Below are positions 51,463 to 61,861 of a stretch of DNA of 64,000 bases, piece by piece. The notes beneath the pieces were generated by a model. It had not been told where the DNA came from and ran no database searches. It saw only the letters and a list, made by a program, of their open reading frames with translations. The position numbers were made by a program, and so were the translations under genes. Position 1 is the stretch's first letter. Each line of letters begins with the position of its first letter. The stretch comes from Rhodovulum sp. MB263 (GTDB lineage: Bacteria; Pseudomonadota; Alphaproteobacteria; Rhodobacterales; Rhodobacteraceae): assembly GCF_002073975.1 (NCBI RefSeq), contig NZ_CP020384.1, positions 744,001 to 808,000 of the forward strand. Direction: 5' to 3'.

Positions 51463-53405
51463 GCCCGTCCCTTTCCGCCCGAGGACCGCGACCCGGGATC
51501 GTGCAGCGGCAGATCGCGCAGCCGTCGCTCGGCCTCCCAGCGGTCGCTTTCGGGATAGGCATCGCCCGGCGGCACCCTGCCATAAAGCGCGCGCAGCGTG
51601 ATGTCGCGGGCGATGGGCGCGGCGGCGGTCGAGCCGCCGCCACCATGCTCGACCACGACCGCGACCGCGACCCTGGGCGCCTCCACCGGCGCGAAGGCCA
51701 CGAACAGCGCATGGTCGCGCCGCTCCCAGGGCAGGTCCTCGTTGCGAAAGACCCCCGCGGCGCGTTCGGCGGCAGTGATGTTGCGTACCTGGCTGGTGCC
51801 GGTCTTGCCCGCAATCGCCATGCCTTCGGCCACCACCCGCGACCGCCGGCCGGTGCCGCGGCGCGAATTGACCACCGCGTCCATGCCGTTGCGGATCCGG
51901 GCTAGGTTGACCGGCTTGATGTCGAGCGGCGCCCCCGCGCCCGAGGGCTGTTCGACCCCGTCGACCGAGCGCAGAAGCCGCGGCGTGACCGCGCGTCCGG
52001 TGGCGACCCGCGCGGACATCACCGCAAGCTGCAGCGGCGTCGCCAGCACGTAGCCCTGGCCGATCGAGGCGTTCAGCGTGTCGCCGACCTGCCAGTCCTG
52101 ACCGTAGCGGGCGCGTTTCCAGGCGCGGTCCGGCGCCAGGCCTTCGCCCACGGCCGAGAGCGGCAGATCGTGATGCACGCCAAGCCCCAGCTTGCGGGCC
52201 ATCGCCGCGATATTGTCGATCCCGACGCGCTGGCCGATGTCATAGTAATAGACGTCGCAGGATTGCTGCAGGCTTTCCATGAGGTTGACATGACCATGCC
52301 CGCCCCGGCGCCAGCAATGGAACCGTCTGCCGCCGAGTTTCAGGAAGCCCGGGCACCAGACGGTTTCCTCGGGGGTGATGACCCCGGCTTCCAGCGCCGC
52401 CAGCGCAGTCACCAGCTTGAAGGTCGAGCCCGGCGGGTAGGCGCCCTGCACTGCCTTGTTCGAGAGCGGCCGGAACGGGGTTTCGGTCAGTGCCCTGTAA
52501 TCGGCGACCGAGATGCCCCGGACGAACTTGTTGGGATCGAAGCTGGGCGAAGAGGCGATGCCCAGCAGGTCGCCATGCTGCAGGTCGAGGACCACGGCCG
52601 CCGCACTTTCCTCGCCAAGCCGCGCCTGCATGAAGTTCTGGAGACCGGCATCGATGGTCAGTTGCAGGTCCGATCCGGGCTGGCCGTCGATCCGGTCGAG
52701 CTCGCGGATCACCCGGCCCGCGGCATTGACCTCTATCCGGCGGGTGCCGGCCTTGCCGCGCAACAGCTCCTCTTCTCTGGCCTCGACCCCGGTCTTGCCG
52801 ATCTGGAAGCGCGGGATCTGCAGCAGCGGGTCGGGATCCTCGAGCTTCGACAGGTCATAGTCCGATACCGGGCCCACATAGCCCACGATATGGGCGAAAT
52901 CCGGCCCCATCGGATAATGCCGCGACTGCCCGACCTCGGGGGAGATGCCGGGCAGCACGGGCGCGTTCACCGCGACGCTTGCCACCTCTTCCCAGCGCAT
53001 CCGGTCGGCGATGGTCACCGGCACGAAGGGGCTGTGGCGGAGTATCTCCTTCATCGCGCGTTCGACCGTTTCCTCGTCGAGCTGCACCAGCCGGGTCAGC
53101 CGCGCCAGCGCCTGTTCCGGGTCGCCCGCATCCTCGCGCACGATGACGATCCGGTAATTCTGCTCGTTCTCGGCGATCACATGGCCCTGGCGGTCATAGA
53201 GGATGCCGCGCGCGGGCGGGATCAGGCGGATGTTGATCCGGTTCTCTTCGGCCAGCATGCGGAATTCGGCCGCCTGGGTCACCTGAAGCTGCCGCATCCG
53301 GAGCGCCAGAACCCCGGCAAAGAGCGCCTGCGCGCCGCCCAGGATCAGCGCGCGGCGGCCGATCCGGCGGCTGCTTTCCTCGGCTTCCCGTTGCGATCGC
53401 TTCAT
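51459..53405 (-). CDS. mrdA: Penicillin-binding protein 2 (elongation transpeptidase)
   Basis: A 648-residue class B PBP. One membrane anchor (about 18-38) is followed by the pedestal domain and the transpeptidase domain. Catalytic motifs are Ser327-Thr-Phe-Lys330 (PPGSTFKLV), the S-C-D motif (LQQSCDVYYYDIG) and KTGTS (AGKTGTSQVR). It crosslinks peptidoglycan made by RodA along the side wall. ATGA overlap with mreD. Confidence 0.97.
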   Translation of the reverse strand: MKRSQREAEESSRRIGRRALILGGAQALFAGVLALRMRQLQVTQAAEFRMLAEENRINIRLIPPARGILYDRQGHVIAENEQNYRIVIVREDAGDPEQALARLTRLVQLDEETVERAMKEILRHSPFVPVTIADRMRWEEVASVAVNAPVLPGISPEVGQSRHYPMGPDFAHIVGYVGPVSDYDLSKLEDPDPLLQIPRFQIGKTGVEAREEELLRGKAGTRRIEVNAAGRVIRELDRIDGQPGSDLQLTIDAGLQNFMQARLGEESAAAVVLDLQHGDLLGIASSPSFDPNKFVRGISVADYRALTETPFRPLSNKAVQGAYPPGSTFKLVTALAALEAGVITPEETVWCPGFLKLGGRRFHCWRRGGHGHVNLMESLQQSCDVYYYDIGQRVGIDNIAAMARKLGLGVHHDLPLSAVGEGLAPDRAWKRARYGQDWQVGDTLNASIGQGYVLATPLQLAVMSARVATGRAVTPRLLRSVDGVEQPSGAGAPLDIKPVNLARIRNGMDAVVNSRRGTGRRSRVVAEGMAIAGKTGTSQVRNITAAERAAGVFRNEDLPWERRDHALFVAFAPVEAPRVAVAVVVEHGGGGSTAAAPIARDITLRALYGRVPPGDAYPESDRWEAERRLRDLPLHDPGSRSSGGKGRA

Positions 53406-53941
53406 CTTCCGAGCCCCCTCGGGTCAAGATCGCCCGGCGTCACCCGGCGGACCCCCAATGCATAGCGTGATACCAGGGCGACCAGCGGATAGGCCAGCGC
53501 CGTGGCCAGCGCCAGGAACATCAGCCGTCCGAAATCGGCCTCGGGCACCGAGAACAGGGCCAGCACCACCCCTTCGGTCAGAAAGATCGCGAAGATCGTG
53601 CCCGCGGTCACCAGCCATTCCGGTCCGAAGGCGGTTTCGACCGAGACCTGCTGGCGCCCGCGCAGGAATTCCGAGCCGACCAGCACTAGGGCCGTCATCA
53701 GCCCGGGCGGCCGCATCAGCAGCATGTCGAGCATCAGGAAGACGCCCGCGATCAGCCACGGGGGCAGGTAATCGGGCCGGCGCTGCAGCCAGGCCAGCGT
53801 CAGGCACAGCATCCAGTCGGGGGCGGGCAGGCGGCCAGGCCGGGCTTCGAGCGGCAGGATCAGCACGAACACCGTCATGACCGCAATTCCGAGAAAGACC
53901 AGCCGGTAGACCCAGCGGTCGAGGGTGGTCGGGTCAACCAT
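53402..53941 (-). CDS. mreD: Rod-shape-determining protein MreD
   Basis: A 179-residue inner-membrane protein with about five helices. Sequence conservation in MreD is low; the call rests on length, the hydrophobic pattern (LVFLGIAVMTVFVLILPLEA; PDWMLCLTLAWLQRRPDYLP) and position between mreC and mrdA. It overlaps mreC by eight bases. Confidence 0.9.
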   Translation of the reverse strand: MVDPTTLDRWVYRLVFLGIAVMTVFVLILPLEARPGRLPAPDWMLCLTLAWLQRRPDYLPPWLIAGVFLMLDMLLMRPPGLMTALVLVGSEFLRGRQQVSVETAFGPEWLVTAGTIFAIFLTEGVVLALFSVPEADFGRLMFLALATALAYPLVALVSRYALGVRRVTPGDLDPRGLGR

Positions 53942-54848
53942 TGCCGGGATCTCCGCCGGGATCGGTCGCCGTGGTGGGGCCGGGGTCGGGGGCGGGGATC
54001 ACCAGCGCGCCAGGGTCGCTGATCCTCTCATTGGCATGGCTTCTGAGCACCCGCAGGAATTCGAGCCGGTCATATTCGGCCGCAAGCCGCACCCGGAGCC
54101 GCTGGTCGCGGCCGAGCGCGAGATGGCCGACCAGAAGACCGGCCGGAAACACGCCGCCATCGCCCGAGGAGACCACCCGGTCGCCAGGGCGCACCAAGGC
54201 GGGGTCCTCGACAAAATCAAGGACGGGGGCCGCGGAATTGTCGCCCGACAGCACCGCGCGCTGACCCGAGGGCTGGATCGTCACCGGCAGCCGGCTGTTG
54301 GAATCGGTCAGCAGGATCACACGCGCCGTGGTCTTGCCCACGCCCGAGACCCGGCCGACCAGGCCAAGCCCGTCGGTGGTGGCCCAGCCGTCGATGATGC
54401 CGTCGCGGGCGCCCACGTTCAGCAGGACCGATTGCCGGAACGGCGAGCCGCTATCGGCCATCACAACACCCGTCACATAGGTCAGGCTGGGGTCGAGCCG
54501 CACATTGTTCAGATCCAGAAGCTTGGCGTTTTCCTGCTCGAGCTGCAGGGCGGCCTCTTTCCAGGCCTTCATCTGGCGCAGCTCCCGGCGCAGCTCCTGG
54601 TTCTGTTCGGCGAGGCGGGCATAGGACTGGAACCCCTCGACCAGCTCGGCGCCCCTTGTGATCGGCGCCATCGCCCATTCGAAGCCGGGCACGACCCGGT
54701 CGATCAGCGCGGCGCGCATCCGTTCGACCCTGGGGCTGTCAATGCGCCAGAGCACGAACAATGCGACCAGCACGAAGACCGTCCCGCCGATCAGGATGCG
54801 GCGGATCGGTCGGGCATAGTCGATCTGGGCGTTGCGATCTGCGGCCAA
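53934..54848 (-). CDS. mreC: Rod-shape-determining protein MreC
   Basis: A 304-residue protein. There is a cytoplasmic N-terminus, one membrane helix (about 17-36), a coiled coil (about 65-95: ELVEGFQSYARLAEQNQELRRELRQM) and a periplasmic beta domain (YVTGVVMADSG; GLVGRVSGVGKTTARVILLTD). It links MreB to PBP2. The start appears to be TTG at 54848, preceded by GAGG; there is no nearby ATG that keeps the membrane helix. Confidence 0.94.
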   Translation of the reverse strand: MAADRNAQIDYARPIRRILIGGTVFVLVALFVLWRIDSPRVERMRAALIDRVVPGFEWAMAPITRGAELVEGFQSYARLAEQNQELRRELRQMKAWKEAALQLEQENAKLLDLNNVRLDPSLTYVTGVVMADSGSPFRQSVLLNVGARDGIIDGWATTDGLGLVGRVSGVGKTTARVILLTDSNSRLPVTIQPSGQRAVLSGDNSAAPVLDFVEDPALVRPGDRVVSSGDGGVFPAGLLVGHLALGRDQRLRVRLAAEYDRLEFLRVLRSHANERISDPGALVIPAPDPGPTTATDPGGDPGNG

Positions 54849-54895
54849 GTCTGCCTCGCTTGCGGCGCGCGGGGCCTGCCCGGGTCAGGCCGGGC

Positions 54896-55993
<1,098 letters not shown>

Positions 55994-56134
55994 TTATAGG
56001 CGGTCGGCGGCGGCGCGGTAAAGGGCGCATTCTTCTGGCTGGAAGCGTATTTCCGCCGCTTTCACTAATCGAACATTTGATACCCGCAGCTTGGCGATAT
56101 CATCGATTCCGAATTGCATTTTTACGATATCGTC

Positions 56135-56172
56135 CTGTCCGGGCGGCGGCCAGTGGCCAACCGCCCGGACAG
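56135..56172. terminator. 12-bp perfect hairpin between leuA and mreB
   Basis: CTGTCCGGGCGG (56135-56146) and CCGCCCGGACAG (56161-56172) pair perfectly, and a small inner stem GGCC-AGT-GGCC fills the loop. It lies 13 bases after the leuA stop, so it most likely ends or stabilises leuA mRNA. No T-run follows on the minus strand. Confidence 0.6.
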
Positions 56173-56184
56173 TCGGGCCGCAGA

Positions 56185-57744
56185 TCAGATCGCGGCCAGG
56201 TTCTCTTCGGGCCTGGTCTTCTCGCGCCGGACCATCAGCCGATTCAGGGCGTTCACATAGGCCTTGGCGCTGGCCACCACGGTATCGGTGTCCGAGGCCT
56301 GGCCGGTCGCGATCTTGCCGTCTTCCGACAGCCGCACGCTGACCGTGGCCTGGGCATCGGTGCCGCCGGTGACGGCATGGACCTGGTACAGCTCCAGATG
56401 CGCGTCATGCTCGACCAGCTTCTTCACCGCGGCGAAGGTGGCGTCGACGGGCCCGTCGCCCTGCGCCGTCACCCGGTGCTCGACCCCGTCGAGGGCGAGG
56501 ATCAGGTCGGCCGATTGCGGCGCCTCGGTGCCGCAGATCACCCGCAGGAACTTGACCTGGATGCGGTCATGCTCTGCATCGAGATCGCTGTCGCGCATCA
56601 GTGCCAGCAGGTCGTCGTCATAGACTTCCTTCTTGCGGTCGGCGAGCGCCTTGAACCGCACGAAGACGTCCTTCAGCTGGTTGTCGCCCAGATCGAAGCC
56701 CAGCTCCTTCATCTTCGAGCGCAGCGCGGCGCGGCCCGAATGCTTGCCCATCACCAGGTTCGTGGCATTGAGCCCGATATCAGCGGGGCGCATGATCTCG
56801 AAGGTCTCGGCATTCTTCAAAACGCCATCCTGGTGGATGCCGGATTCATGCGCGAAGGCGTTCTTGCCGACGATGGCCTTGTTGAACTGCACCGGAAAGC
56901 CCGAGACGGTGGCGACCTTGCGGCTCAGCCCCATGATCCGGGTGGTGTCGATGCCGGTCCGGAAGGGCATGATGTCGTTGCGCACCTTCAGCGCCATCAC
57001 CACCTCTTCGAGCGCAGTATTGCCAGCGCGTTCGCCAAGCCCGTTGATGGTGCATTCGATCTGCCTCGCACCGGCCTCGACTGCCGCCAGCGCGTTCGCC
57101 GTCGCCATGCCCAGATCGTTGTGGCAATGCGTCGCGAAGACGATCTCGTCGGCGCCGGGCACGCGTTCCAGCAGCATCTCGATCAGCTTGGCGCTTTCGC
57201 GGGGCGCGGTATAGCCCACCGTGTCGGGAATGTTGATGGTTGTGGCGCCCGCCCTGATCGCGGTCTCGACCACGCGGCAGAGGTAGTCATGCTCGGTCCG
57301 GGTCGCATCCATCGGCGACCATTGCACGTCGTCGCAGAGATTGCGGGCATGGGCCACGGTCGCCTCGATCCGCTCGACCATCTCGTCCTGCGTCAGCGCG
57401 GTGATGTCGCGATGCAGGGGCGATGTGCCGATGAAGGTGTGGATGCGCGGCCGGGCGGCATGCCGGACGGCGTCCCAGGCGCGGTCGATATCGGGGAACT
57501 GGGCGCGGGCCAGCCCGCAGATCACCGCGTTCTTCGACAGTTTGGCGATGTCGCTGACCGCCTCGAAATCGCCTTCCGAGGCGATCGGGAAGCCGGCCTC
57601 GATGATGTCGACGCCCATCTCGTCGAGCATCGCCGCGATTTCCAGTTTCTCGTCATGGGTCATGGTGGCGCCGGGGCTTTGCTCGCCGTCGCGCAGGGTG
57701 GTGTCGAATATCAGGACGCGGTCCTGGTGCGAATTCTCGCTCAT
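56185..57744 (-). CDS. leuA: 2-isopropylmalate synthase
   Basis: A 519-residue enzyme for the first committed step of leucine synthesis, acetyl-CoA plus 2-ketoisovalerate. The N-terminal HMGL-like barrel has IFDTTLRDGEQSPGA, EAGFPIAS, HCHNDLGMATAN and GERAGNTALEEV. The C-terminal regulatory LeuA dimer domain (about 390-510), which binds leucine for feedback inhibition, is complete. The start at 57744 is 42 bases downstream of a hairpin terminator, itself preceded by a leucine-rich leader peptide. Confidence 0.97.
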   Translation of the reverse strand: MSENSHQDRVLIFDTTLRDGEQSPGATMTHDEKLEIAAMLDEMGVDIIEAGFPIASEGDFEAVSDIAKLSKNAVICGLARAQFPDIDRAWDAVRHAARPRIHTFIGTSPLHRDITALTQDEMVERIEATVAHARNLCDDVQWSPMDATRTEHDYLCRVVETAIRAGATTINIPDTVGYTAPRESAKLIEMLLERVPGADEIVFATHCHNDLGMATANALAAVEAGARQIECTINGLGERAGNTALEEVVMALKVRNDIMPFRTGIDTTRIMGLSRKVATVSGFPVQFNKAIVGKNAFAHESGIHQDGVLKNAETFEIMRPADIGLNATNLVMGKHSGRAALRSKMKELGFDLGDNQLKDVFVRFKALADRKKEVYDDDLLALMRDSDLDAEHDRIQVKFLRVICGTEAPQSADLILALDGVEHRVTAQGDGPVDATFAAVKKLVEHDAHLELYQVHAVTGGTDAQATVSVRLSEDGKIATGQASDTDTVVASAKAYVNALNRLMVRREKTRPEENLAAI

Positions 57745-57785
57745 GACAGATTCTCTCTCTTCTTTAGCCTTGGGGAATGCGGCGC

Positions 57786-57831
57786 GAAAAATACCCTCTG
57801 AGCGGTCGCGCCTTCTCGGCACGCTCAGAGG
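57786..57831 (-). terminator. Attenuator hairpin upstream of leuA
   Basis: On the minus strand CCTCTGAGCG (57831-57822) pairs perfectly with CGCTCAGAGG (57804-57795), with a small inner stem GCC/GGC in the loop, and TATTTTT follows directly. It is a good Rho-independent terminator placed between the leader peptide and leuA. The TGA stop of the leader lies inside its 5' arm. Confidence 0.85.
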
Positions 57832-57914
57832 CGGCTAAGGAGAAGAAGAAGGCCGAGGGACAGCGCGCGCGCAGGCTGCGCGGCAAAGGATGTGATATGT
57901 CCGTGGCGTTCCAT
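57825..57914 (-). CDS. leuL: Leucine-rich leader peptide of leuA (attenuation)
   Basis: A 29-codon frame from ATG 57914 ends ALSLGLLLLLSRL-stop. It has five leucine codons in a row (CTT CTT CTT CTC CTT) and three more close by. The stop overlaps the 5' arm of the terminator hairpin. Ribosomes slowed at these codons when leucyl-tRNA is scarce would cover that arm and let RNA polymerase run on into leuA. There is no ribosome binding site; instead TATACT lies seven bases before the ATG, so the transcript may begin at or next to the AUG (leaderless). Confidence 0.85.
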   Translation of the reverse strand: MERHGHITSFAAQPARALSLGLLLLLSRL

Positions 57915-57922
57915 GGCACAGA

Positions 57923-57928
57923 GTATAA
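57923..57928 (-). promoter_or_regulatory. -10-like element TATACT of the leuA transcript
   Basis: TATACT on the minus strand ends seven bases before the leader ATG. No clear -35 is seen (TTTTCC lies about 19 bases upstream). The spacing implies that the start codon is at the 5' end of the mRNA. Confidence 0.45.
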
Positions 57929-58246
57929 GCGGCGCGGCCGGGCAGGAAAAGAGGCTTTCGCATTTCGCTCTGCGCGATGTGGCTGCCGCCCGGGGCGGGG
58001 CGCCGTTCGCGAAGGATCGCAGCGGGACCCGGTCGCAGGCGCCTCAGCTGATGCCGCGGACCCTGTCTGACAGGCGGGCATCTTGTGGGGGCTCGGCCAT
58101 GCCCAGGCTTTGGCGCGCCTTTGCAACCTCTCTCCGAAGCGATGCAGCGCGCGACGCTTCCCGAAGGGGGGCACTTTGCGGCCTGGCCCCTTGCGGCTTT
58201 CCTCGGGCGGCCCGGCAAAGGCCCCCGCACAATCCCGGTGCCTGTC
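57929..58246. other. No gene seen
   Basis: About 320 bases between the leuA promoter and the end of the gamma-glutamyltransferase gene. Frames here are shadow-like, and there is no distinct RNA feature. Confidence 0.45.
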
Positions 58247-60040
58247 TCAGCGGCCGAGCGCGATGCCCTCGCGGCGCGGATCGGCGCCGCCCTGCAGCCC
58301 GTCCCTGACCGAGATCGCATGCAGCCCCGAATTGAGCTCGCGCGCCCCGACCTCGAAGCCGAGGGCTGTCAGCGGCTCGGCAAGACCCTCGGCCGATGTG
58401 CCCGCTTCCAGATCGTAGGCGCCGAAGCGGTTCACGAGATGCGGCATCGCCACCGCCTGCTGCACATCCATCCCCCAGTCCAGATGCGCCAGGATGGCCT
58501 GCGCGACATAGCCGATGATCCGGCTGCCGCCCGGGCTGCCGATCACCAGCGAGGGCTTGCCCTCGGTCAGCACGATGGTCGGCGCCATAGACGAGCGCGG
58601 CCGCTTGCCGGGTTCGACCCGGTTGGCGATGGGCCGGCCGTCCTCATGGGTCTGGAACGAGAAATCGGTCAGTTCGTTGTTAAGCAGAAAGCCGCGCACG
58701 AAGAGCCGAGAGCCGAATCCGTTCTCGATGGTCGTGGTCATCGACAGCGCATTGCCCTCGGCATCGACGATCGAGATATGCGAGGTCGAGGGGAACTCGA
58801 TCGAGCGGTCATCGGCCCAAAGCCCGGCATGATCCCATTCGGGCCTGCCGGGGGCGGTCTCGGGCAGCGCGTCGTCGCCTTCCAGAAGTTTGGCGCGTTC
58901 GGCCAGATAGGCGGGGTCGAGCAGCCCTTTCGCGGGCACCGGTACGAAATCCGCATCGGCCATGTAGCGGCCCCGGTCGGCAAAGGCGAGCCGCGAGGCG
59001 TCGCCGATCAGCCGCCAGCTTTCGGGCGCTTCGGGACCGAGCGCCGCCAGATTGTAGGGTTCGAGCAGGCCCATGATCTGGCCCAGGGTCAGCCCGCCCG
59101 AAGAGGGCGGCCCCATCCCGCAGATCTCGTGCCCGCGATAGGGGGCGCAGACCGGGGCGCGTTCCTTCACCCGGTAAAGCGCCAGATCGATGCTCGACAG
59201 CAGCCCCGGATTGTCCTGGGCGCCGCGCACGGCCGCGACGACATCCTCGGCGATGGCGCCGGTATAGAAGGCGCGGCTGCCGTCCCGCGCGATCTGGCGC
59301 AGCGTGTCGGCATAGGCCGGGTTGACGAGCGTCGCGCCCGCGGCGATGGGTGCGCCGCCGGGGAAGAAATAGGCCTCGGTCGCGGGGTGGCGGCGCAGGC
59401 GCGCCTCATCGCCGGCGACCAGCTCTGCCAGCCGGGGCGAGACCTGAAAGCCCTTTTCGGCCAGCCGGGTGGCATCTTCGAAGAGATCGGGCCAGGCGAT
59501 CCGGCCCCAGCGCCGATGCGCCTCTTCCAGCAGCATCGGCGTGCCCGGCGTTCCGACCGAGCGCCCGCCCACGACCGCGTCATAGAAGGCCAGCGGTTCG
59601 CCCTCGGGGGTCTGGAACAATTGCGGCGTCGCGGCCAGGGGCGCGGTCTCGCGCCCGTCAAGCGTGGTCAGCTCGCCGGTTTCGGCATCGTACCACAGCA
59701 AGAAGGCGCCGCCGCCAAGCCCCGAGGATTGCGGCTCGACCAGCCCCAGCACCGTCTGCACCGCGACCATGGCATCGGCGGCACTGCCGCCCCGGGCAAG
59801 GATCGCTGCGCCCGCTTCGACCGCCAGCGGATTGGCGGCGGCGACCATCCAGTCCCGGGCTTCGGTCGGGCGGCCCGCCTCGCGGCTGTCCCAGGCGGCG
59901 CGGGCCTCGGGCGAGATCCCGGCAAAGGCCTCGGCCGCGGTCGTGGAAGCGGCTTCGGGCGCGACGGCATCGGCCGCCTCCTGTGCGATGGCTGCCCCGG
60001 CAAAAGCGCAGAGCAGCAGGGCAATCGGCCAGTTCGGCAT
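58247..60040 (-). CDS. ggt: Gamma-glutamyltransferase
   Basis: A 597-residue enzyme with a signal peptide (MPNWPIALLLCAFAGAAIAQ), so periplasmic. It cleaves glutathione and transfers the gamma-glutamyl group. The proenzyme cuts itself before the catalytic Thr in the block PSTSHISIVDAEGNALSMTTTIE (about residue 400). Other signatures are GGSAADAMVAVQTVLGLVEPQSSGLGGGAF, SSGGLTLGQ and SSMAPTIV ... GSPGGSRI. The frame is open upstream of the ATG, but the signal peptide fixes the start. A site GGAGG lies just upstream. Confidence 0.96.
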   Translation of the reverse strand: MPNWPIALLLCAFAGAAIAQEAADAVAPEAASTTAAEAFAGISPEARAAWDSREAGRPTEARDWMVAAANPLAVEAGAAILARGGSAADAMVAVQTVLGLVEPQSSGLGGGAFLLWYDAETGELTTLDGRETAPLAATPQLFQTPEGEPLAFYDAVVGGRSVGTPGTPMLLEEAHRRWGRIAWPDLFEDATRLAEKGFQVSPRLAELVAGDEARLRRHPATEAYFFPGGAPIAAGATLVNPAYADTLRQIARDGSRAFYTGAIAEDVVAAVRGAQDNPGLLSSIDLALYRVKERAPVCAPYRGHEICGMGPPSSGGLTLGQIMGLLEPYNLAALGPEAPESWRLIGDASRLAFADRGRYMADADFVPVPAKGLLDPAYLAERAKLLEGDDALPETAPGRPEWDHAGLWADDRSIEFPSTSHISIVDAEGNALSMTTTIENGFGSRLFVRGFLLNNELTDFSFQTHEDGRPIANRVEPGKRPRSSMAPTIVLTEGKPSLVIGSPGGSRIIGYVAQAILAHLDWGMDVQQAVAMPHLVNRFGAYDLEAGTSAEGLAEPLTALGFEVGARELNSGLHAISVRDGLQGGADPRREGIALGR

Positions 60041-61034
60041 CTCGGTCTCCTCCCTCTTCGGCATATGTTCGTCCAGCCTACACGTCATGGGCGAGATGCC
60101 GAAGCGCCGGGAACCGTGACCTGACGGAAGCCTGCGGCCTTTCGCCGGTTGGCCGGGGCGCGATGCAGGACCATGCGTTTTGGGCCGCTGCCCCGACGCG
60201 TCATCGTCCGTCCTCTGCCGTTGCGGGCCGGGTCTGTCTTGTCGCCGCGGAAGGCCCCGGCCCTGAGGGGGACGCCCGCCTTGACCCGGAACAAGACCCA
60301 TGCCCGTCGCCAATCGCATCGCCGCGGCGGCTTTCCCGGGCGCGCGCCGTGGGGACCGGTGACGGCTGCCTCATCCCGAAGACGCGGCCGGAGCCTTCGA
60401 AATCGCGGTTTTCGCGGCGGCGTCCGATCCTTTGCCTGCCTTTGCCGAGCGGCGCCCCCCTGCGCGACCGCGCGTCACCAACCGGGACGGCACAGGCGTG
60501 AAACGGTCGACCGGCGCTGCCTTGCGGGCGGGGGCGACGCTGGCGCACCGGGAGGGTGCTGGCGCGGGCCCGAAGGCACGCAGCGCGTGTCGTTTGCGGT
60601 GACCGGGCCCAAAGCGCGCCTCCGGGCGGCCCGTGGCCTATCCATGTCGGGCCCAGGGCATTCAGGCCGGGGCCTGCCCGGAGCGGTGCCGACCCGGTCC
60701 ATGGGCATGCTGCCGGTGCGGACCCGTCGCTCTCGCTCTCCTGCCCGACCATGACGATTTCCGGCGTCACGCCCTTCTTCGGGCGAGGGGCGTCGCGGAC
60801 CTGCCCGGGCCGACCTTTGCCGTCCGGAGGCGCTGACAGCCTCCGGCCCGCCCCGGAGCGGCATGCTTGTCATTGCAGGCTTCTCCCGGCGCCCGGCGGT
60901 GTCCTAACCGGGCCGCAGCAACAGCCGCACCGCGAAGAATCCGCCCGGCCGGAATGACGCGGCTCGCGGCCCGGATTTCCTTCGAATTTTCTCTTGACGC
61001 CCCCGGCCGCCTCCCTTACTCAGCGCGCACTCTT
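60041..61034. other. Long gene-free GC-rich stretch
   Basis: Almost 1 kb upstream of ggt and ahead of tRNA-Met. Frames on both strands are random in look (Arg, Pro, Gly rich, no family pattern). I looked for a cobalamin riboswitch box because B12 genes follow, and found none. Degraded genes may lie here but are not recognisable. Confidence 0.45.
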
Positions 61035-61111
61035 GGCGGAGTAGCTCAGTTGGTTAGAGCAGAGGAATCATAATCCTTGTGTCGGGGGTTCAAATCCCTC
61101 CTCCGCTACCA
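61035..61111 (+). tRNA. tRNA-Met (anticodon CAT, elongator type)
   Basis: A 77-base tRNA with encoded CCA. The acceptor stem is GGCGGAG / CTCCGCT, the anticodon loop is ATCATAA with CAT, and the T-loop is TTCAAAT. The perfect first acceptor pair excludes the initiator form. A CAT anticodon could also be tRNA-Ile2 (lysidine-modified), but the sequence resembles the elongator tRNA-Met. Confidence 0.93.
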
Positions 61112-61134
61112 TTTCCAACGCATCGTTTCTAGCG

Positions 61135-61152
61135 CGCCGGTTTCCGGCGTTT
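61135..61152 (+). terminator. Short terminator after tRNA-Met
   Basis: CGCCGG-TTT-CCGGCG followed by TTT, 24 bases downstream of the tRNA. The stem is only six pairs, but position and T-run fit termination. Confidence 0.5.
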
Positions 61153-61861
61153 ACACCGCCTTGCGGGGTATCGTTCCGACGTCGCGCGGCGCCCGGACAG
61201 GGTCATATCCGGAGCGGCTCTTCGCATTTTCGATGTCAGAAAGCGTCTTTCGGTCAGAGCGCTTGAGGTCGATTCCCTCCGTTCCTGTCTGTTCAATGCG
61301 CAGCGAAGGTGAGGGCCGCCTGATCCCGTCCTGGTCATAGTCGCCATGCCCGGATGCAACCTCAGGGCGACAAATCCGGGGTTTCCGACCGCGTCTTGAT
61401 ATAGTGTCGCCTGTCTTTCGCCTCTTCTCCCGGGCGACCCGACTTGATCGCTTCGCAAAGGGGGTGTCGTCGAACCGGGCCGTCATGCCGATGGCGCAAG
61501 GGGGCGACAGGCGGTCGATCCGATCTGTCGGTGTCTCAACCGAAATGCCTCTGACCGATGACGACAAAAACCCATCCGCGCTCGGAACTCGGCGCCCCGG
61601 TCGGTGAGGTCACAGGGTGGGTGCGCCGGGGCCCGGAGCCTGTTCGGACAGACCGCGCGGAGGAATGCGCGCGCTCGGACATTCGGGGGCAATCGCGAAG
61701 GCCGATTAGTCCGACGGGCAGGCCGATGGCAGATCCGGGCGATGCTCCGGTCTTCCGGGCCGGTTTCGCGGCCGCGACAGGGGTGACGGTGACGTCCTGC
61801 CGTTGCATCCCCTCTCAGGGAATGCCATTGCGAGGGTCGGTCCTGCCTCGCGGATGTTTCG
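61153..61861. other. No gene seen
   Basis: About 700 bases before bluE. Several frames exist but none shows a family pattern or a convincing ribosome site. The bluE promoter must lie here. Confidence 0.45.

Noticed and set aside
60041-61861. Cobalamin riboswitch before bluE-cobD-cobC
   Set aside because: I looked for the B12-box type sequence (GCCACTG) and its helix context and found none.
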